DNA of 11,822 nt from AM-2324 sp042091035 (lineage in GTDB: Bacteria > Bacteroidota > Bacteroidia > Chitinophagales > Saprospiraceae): assembly GCA_042091035.1 (NCBI GenBank), contig JBELIG010000096.1, positions 1 through 11,822 on the forward strand. The letters are read 5' to 3'. Both the position numbers and the translations under genes were made by a program. The stretch's first letter is position 1. The number at the start of each line of letters is the position of its first letter. Positions 7,640-11,822 of this stretch are shown here, piece by piece. The notes under the pieces were generated by a model. That model searched no databases. It was given only the letters and a program-made list of their open reading frames with translations, and had not been told where the DNA came from.

Positions 7640-10600
7640 CTAGATCTTTATTATTCGTTCAACAGTCTTTTCTCCTTCAGATTCAAATTCTAAATAATAT
7701 AAACCAGCTGGTAGATCAGAAATATCAAAACCAGCATTCAAAGTGCCATTTAGTACTTTATACCCTTTAACCTCAAGTTCCCTTCCCAAAAGATCAAGAA
7801 GCGTAACCTGAAGCTTGCGCTCAGCCTGATCCTTAAGCCTAAGATTAAACTCAAAGCTTCCACTACTTGGATTTGGATAAATGTCTAAAGCTTCCAATTC
7901 CCCTATTTCATCAATTGAAACTGGTGTATATTCAAGCTCGATGATCATTGTATCACTTCCACACTCGTTCGTTGCAATAAGTTCAACAGCATAGACGCCT
8001 GCCTCATCATAAAAATGAAGTGGAGAAATAACACTACTTGTACTTCCATCACCAAAATTCCAAGTGTAACTGGATGCATCACTTGAATTATTTATAAATT
8101 GTATACCTCCCAGGGCTCCATTCTGATAAGAAAATAAAGCTTCAGGGCCTTTTCCAATCTCAATATAATTGCTAAACTGAATCACATCTGATCCTACAGC
8201 ATTCGATACGGTAAGTGTTACATTAAAGTCTCCAATATTTTCATAAACAACACTTGGATTTGTTTCTGTTGAAGTTTCTGGAACACCGCCTTCAAATTGC
8301 CAGAACCAATCTGTAACATTGTCTGTAGAAAGATCAATAAAGTCTACCTCAAGTGGAGCACATCCACTCTTTGGCTCAGCAGTAAAAAATGCTGAAGGTG
8401 CTGTTTCATCAATAACCACAGTGTTTTCGACGACAGAAGTGTCACACGGGTTCATAACTGTAAGACTTACAGTATAGGTACCTAATTCAGAATATAAATA
8501 ACTTGGGGTATCTATATTTGATGGATCAGATCCATCTCCAAAATCCCAGCTGTAAGAAACTCCATATTGAGAATTATTAATAAAATCTACAGTAAAACCA
8601 GAAACAGTATGATCAAAACCTGCAATAGGGGCTTCGTATACAATTATTTCTCCTACTAACTCATAACTTCCTGTACCATTGGCATTAGAAGCAATCAAAG
8701 TGGCAGAATAGACGCCTGCATTTTGATAGATAACAATAGGATTCTCTTCTGTAGAAGTACTTGGCTGTCCGCCTGGGAAAGTCCATTCATAAGATTCTGC
8801 ATTCGCTGAAGACAGGTTAAAGAATTCAACATCAGCACCAGTACAGAACGATTCTTGATCAAACTCGAATAAGGCTATTGGAGCACCTACTGAGATTATT
8901 ACTTCTTGCTGTATATCAACGGTTTCACAGTCATTAGTAACACTTAGAGTAACTGTATATACTCCATCTGAGCCGTATGTATGAACAGGATTTTCCTCGT
9001 TGCTAGTCTGATTATCTCCAAAATCCCAGAAATAAGTCAAGCCATTATTAGAAGTATTTGTGAAGTTCACCTCAGTTCCATTGACTGAAGCTTCAAAATC
9101 CGCAACTACCCCCAATCCAATTGTTATATAATCTTCAAGATTAAGTGTATCAGATCCTACTGCATTGCTAACGATTAATTGCACATCAAATATCCCTTCA
9201 TTATTATAGATAACTACAGGATTCTCTGTTGTTGAAGTGGATGGTGTTCCTCCCTCAAACAACCAAGAGTACGTATCTGCATTATCTGAAGAAAGATTAG
9301 AAAACTCAATTTCATAAGGTGCACATCCATTCGTAGAATTTGCCTCAAAGTCAGCACTTGGAGGTAATACAATCTCTACTTCCTGCGTAAAACTATCTAT
9401 ACCACAAGTATTCGAAACAATTAATAATATTTCATAAGTGCCATCTTCTATATAATCATACTGAGGTTCAAATACATTACTCTCTCCCCCATCACCAAAA
9501 TACCACTCATATTGAAGTCCATTTAAAGAAGTATTTGTGGTACTCAAATTACCCACATTTACAGAAGCTGAAAACTGAGCTACAGGATTTGGATTCACAA
9601 TTATTAGATCTGTTAGGAACATGGAGTCCTGACCAGCAGCATTTCCAACTATCAAACTGACATCGTACTGCCCTGGAGCAGAATAGAATATTTCTGGATT
9701 CTCCAATGTCGAGGTGGAAGGTGTTCCTCCTTCAAATGACCAGTTAAAACTTGTAGAATTAGAAGAGGAGTTATTTGTGAACAGTACAGAACTACCCTCA
9801 CATATTGAATCCACTGATATAGTAAAGTCTGCAGTTGGTGGAGTAACTATCAACACATCTTGACTAATAGAATCTATTCCACAAGGCCCCTCTGCAATCA
9901 AAAGAACAGTATATGAACCATCTGAGCTATATATGTAAACAGGATCTGTTTCATTTGAAATAGCTCCATCTCCAAATTGCCATTCATAAGTATCTGCATT
10001 TATTGAAGTATTGGTAAATACAACTTCATCATTGTTAATCACTGTAGTAAATCCGGCTTCTGGCAATCCAAATACCGTTATGTAATCTTCTAACAATAGT
10101 GTATCTGTGCCATCTGTATTTCCAACAATAAGTTGTACATCATAACTACCAGGAGCTGAATAAGTAACTGTAGGTTGCTGATCTGTAGATGAAGAAGGAT
10201 TTCCTCCCTCAAAAGTCCATTCCCAAGTTTCCACATCCGGAGATGCGCCATCATCAAATGCAACAGTCAGATCAGGGCATCCCTCTGTAAGATCTGAATT
10301 GATTATTGCCTGAGGACCTAGATTTACATTCAACAGCTCCGTAATTGAAACGGTATCACAACTGTTTATAGCGTATAAGGTAACTGAATACGCGCCTACG
10401 TCACCATAGGTATGTGAAGGATCTGTTTCTGTACTCGAATTTGTGTCACCAAAATCCCAGTAGTAAGTATCTGCAAACTGACTGCTATTGGTAAAGTCTA
10501 TATCAAGTCCTGAACCTGAAGCAGTAAATGACGGAACAGGCAATGCGAAAGTTTCTATATAATCCTCGAAGAGCAGTGTGTCTGATCCAAGTTCATTACT

Positions 10601-11822
10601 TACGATAAGCTGAACATCATAAACGCCCTGGGCGTCATAGGATATAAGTGGATTCTGATCTGTTGAACTTGCCGGTGTCCCTCCTTCAAAGGTCCATAAC
10701 CATGAGTCTGTATTCGCAGATGAAGCATCAGTAAATTGAATTTCAACTGGAAGACAAGCTCCCTGACTATCCGATGTAAAACCAGCTTCAGGCAGGGTCG
10801 CTATTTCTATTTCTTGTGTTAAGGTATCAGATCCACAATTATTAGATGCTACTAATACTAAAGTATAGAAACCATCCGCAGCATAATCATAAACAACATC
10901 TGTTGCCGTATCTGAATTACCATCACCAAAGGTCCACAGATAGTTATCTGCGTTTGTAGATTGGTTGGTTAAAGTTATTGTTTGGTCTGTTATGGTAAAT
11001 GAAAAATCACTCACAGGAATATCATTTACAATGACATAATCTGCTAATGACACCGTATCACTACCATTGGCATTTGTAGCAACCAATGTTACATCAAACA
11101 CACCAACGCTGTTGTAATCAATCGTTGGATTTTGATCTGAAGAAGTAGCAGGTGTTCCACCTTCAAAGGTCCATAACCACGAAGTCGTATTGGCACTGGA
11201 AATATCCAGGAAATTAACAGTTAATGGCACACAACCTATATTAACATCTGAAGTAAATCCTCCTTGAGGAAGTGAACTAATCACTATATCCTCAGTTATC
11301 GTATCTGAACCACAGGAATTACTTGCAATGAGCTCTATTGTATAAGCACCATCTGAAGCATATGTATATGTAGGATCACTAGCTGTACTTGTTCCTCCGT
11401 CGCCGAAACTCCAATTGTAACTAGTTGCATCCAAAGAATTATTCGTCAATGTGAGATCAAAGCCAGCAATAGCACTTGAAAATCCTGCCTGAGGCTGTGG
11501 ATCGACAGTTATGAAATCATTACTGACTAAAGTATCATTACCCAATGTACTCGTTACAATAAGAGTTACAGGGAATACACCGGCTGTATTGTATAAGATT
11601 TGAGGATTTTCCTGAGATGAGCTTGAAGGTGTCCCTCCAGGGAAAGACCAATCCCAACTAATTACATTTGAAGTAGATTCATCAACAAATGAGACTATTT
11701 CACCTGCACAGATATCTGTTTCAAGTGCTGAAAACTGAGCAACGGGCAAACTTTCAACAAATATAGTCTGTTCAAAAACGTCAGTACCACAAGGGCTTGT
11801 AACAACTAAAACCACCGTATAT
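7640..11822 (-). CDS. Giant secreted PKD-array protein with T9SS type A C-terminal domain (5' end outside window)
   Basis: The frame is open from the window edge (11822) to a TAG at 7642-7640; the signal peptide and start are beyond the window. The first visible residues, YTVVLVVTSPCGTD, are already the end of a PKD domain, so the GTG near 11815 is not a start. Sixteen full PKD domains plus one partial follow. They alternate strictly between a form with W.FEGGTP or W.FPGG (about 82 residues) and a classical W.FGDG form (about 77 residues). The final 92 residues (7643-7918) are a T9SS type A tail: DIYPNPSSG, LLDLLGRELEV, ISDLPAGLYYLEF, KTVERIIKI. That tail class directs export through T9SS and, where A-LPS attachment occurs, anchoring at the cell surface. 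The PKD part is strongly acidic: two Lys and no Arg that I can find, against ten Lys/Arg in the tail. Likely a long extended adhesin or surface filament. PKD folds commonly mediate protein or carbohydrate contact, but no ligand can be named here. Confidence 0.95.
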   Translation of the reverse strand, partial: YTVVLVVTSPCGTDVFEQTIFVESLPVAQFSALETDICAGEIVSFVDESTSNVISWDWSFPGGTPSSSSQENPQILYNTAGVFPVTLIVTSTLGNDTLVSNDFITVDPQPQAGFSSAIAGFDLTLTNNSLDATSYNWSFGDGGTSTASDPTYTYASDGAYTIELIASNSCGSDTITEDIVISSLPQGGFTSDVNIGCVPLTVNFLDISSANTTSWLWTFEGGTPATSSDQNPTIDYNSVGVFDVTLVATNANGSDTVSLADYVIVNDIPVSDFSFTITDQTITLTNQSTNADNYLWTFGDGNSDTATDVVYDYAADGFYTLVLVASNNCGSDTLTQEIEIATLPEAGFTSDSQGACLPVEIQFTDASSANTDSWLWTFEGGTPASSTDQNPLISYDAQGVYDVQLIVSNELGSDTLLFEDYIETFALPVPSFTASGSGLDIDFTNSSQFADTYYWDFGDTNSSTETDPSHTYGDVGAYSVTLYAINSCDTVSITELLNVNLGPQAIINSDLTEGCPDLTVAFDDGASPDVETWEWTFEGGNPSSSTDQQPTVTYSAPGSYDVQLIVGNTDGTDTLLLEDYITVFGLPEAGFTTVINNDEVVFTNTSINADTYEWQFGDGAISNETDPVYIYSSDGSYTVLLIAEGPCGIDSISQDVLIVTPPTADFTISVDSICEGSSVLFTNNSSSNSTSFNWSFEGGTPSTSTLENPEIFYSAPGQYDVSLIVGNAAGQDSMFLTDLIIVNPNPVAQFSASVNVGNLSTTNTSLNGLQYEWYFGDGGESNVFEPQYDYIEDGTYEILLIVSNTCGIDSFTQEVEIVLPPSADFEANSTNGCAPYEIEFSNLSSDNADTYSWLFEGGTPSTSTTENPVVIYNNEGIFDVQLIVSNAVGSDTLNLEDYITIGLGVVADFEASVNGTEVNFTNTSNNGLTYFWDFGDNQTSNEENPVHTYGSDGVYTVTLSVTNDCETVDIQQEVIISVGAPIALFEFDQESFCTGADVEFFNLSSANAESYEWTFPGGQPSTSTEENPIVIYQNAGVYSATLIASNANGTGSYELVGEIIVYEAPIAGFDHTVSGFTVDFINNSQYGVSYSWDFGDGSDPSNIDTPSYLYSELGTYTVSLTVMNPCDTSVVENTVVIDETAPSAFFTAEPKSGCAPLEVDFIDLSTDNVTDWFWQFEGGVPETSTETNPSVVYENIGDFNVTLTVSNAVGSDVIQFSNYIEIGKGPEALFSYQNGALGGIQFINNSSDASSYTWNFGDGSTSSVISPLHFYDEAGVYAVELIATNECGSDTMIIELEYTPVSIDEIGELEALDIYPNPSSGSFEFNLRLKDQAERKLQVTLLDLLGRELEVKGYKVLNGTLNAGFDISDLPAGLYYLEFESEGEKTVERIIKI
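7643..7918 (-). other. T9SS type A sorting domain (protein domain, 92 residues)
   Basis: This domain-level entry covers the C-terminal 92 codons of the PKD-array gene. Order of motifs: YPNPSSG box, a strand pair around LQVTLLDLLGREL, an NG turn, DLPAGLYYLEF, then the basic KTVERIIKI end. Motifs and spacing are those of the TIGR04183/PF18962-type tail recognised by the T9SS. It is markedly more basic than the rest of the protein, as expected for a tail removed after export. Confidence 0.93.
7919..11822 (-). repeat. Higher-order PKD array: eight 159-residue (about 477-bp) two-domain units plus a partial unit
   Basis: Each unit is a WxFEGG/FPGG-type PKD followed by a WxFGDG-type PKD. Anchor points (the complement of the FEGG or FPGG codons) fall near 8287, 8768, 9247, 9725, 10203, 10681, 11158 and 11635, a spacing close to 477 bp. 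The units are mostly well diverged. The second and third from the 5' end still share an exact 20-base block (10683-10702 and 11160-11179, exactly 477 apart), suggesting these two duplicated or were converted more recently. The unit next to the tail is the least regular. Confidence 0.9.

Noticed and set aside
7567..7770. Plus-strand open frame crossing the gap and the end of the PKD-array gene
   Set aside because: It runs through a strong terminator hairpin and the antisense of the T9SS tail. The peptide is not recognisable.
11813..11815. GTG as start of the PKD-array gene
   Set aside because: The frame is open to the window edge, and the upstream codons (Y-T) complete a PKD strand. There is no signal peptide, so this is an internal valine.
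7919..11822. CRISPR-like or mobile-element repeats
   Set aside because: The 477-bp periodicity is a coding repeat of diverged protein domains with an intact frame; there are no short identical repeats with unique spacers and no transposase.

Overview
The window looks like chromosomal DNA of an AT-rich, gliding or surface-adhesin-rich member of the Bacteroidota. The evidence is two C-terminal sorting domains of the type IX secretion system (T9SS), one of type B and one of type A, plus PKD, PKD-like, SprB-type and P/Homo B modules and no Shine-Dalgarno sites. The domain repertoire (GCDS-type repeats, P-domain heads, WxFEGGTP-type PKDs) recalls Saprospiria or cryomorphid-like Flavobacteriales. 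That lineage call is an inference from domain style, not a proof.

All coding sequence is on the minus strand, so transcription runs from high to low coordinates. (1) Positions 7640 to beyond 11822 hold the 3' part of a very large secreted PKD-array protein that ends in a T9SS type A tail; its start lies outside the window. It ends at a textbook intrinsic terminator (7576-7613). (2) Positions 7034-7639 are a 606-base gap. It holds that terminator, an orphan 39-codon fragment of a second T9SS type A tail (7432-7551), and a second long hairpin (7341-7381) that pairs fully only in minus-strand RNA. The rest is the leader of the next gene. (3) Positions 2636-7033 hold a complete 1465-residue secreted protein: signal peptide, P/Homo B-like domain, a mosaic of Ig/PKD-like repeats, an SprB-type repeat, and a T9SS type B (gliding-motility-associated) tail. 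(4) Positions 2443-2635 are a 193-base gap with a hairpin and a short tandem repeat. (5) Positions 1-2442 hold the N-terminal 814 codons of a paralogue of gene 3, with the same head but a different downstream series of about 85-residue PKD-like repeats; its end is outside the window.

Together this is a locus of giant secreted or cell-surface proteins, probably adhesins or matrix/filament components exported through Sec and then T9SS. No enzyme domain is visible in any of the three. The most distinctive signals are the strict two-domain alternation (159-residue period) of the PKD array with a cysteine pair at every unit junction, the near absence of lysine and arginine from the mature proteins, and the orphan sorting-tail relic between two terminators.

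I saw no tRNA, rRNA, CRISPR array, insertion sequence or integrase. No promoter could be called with confidence.
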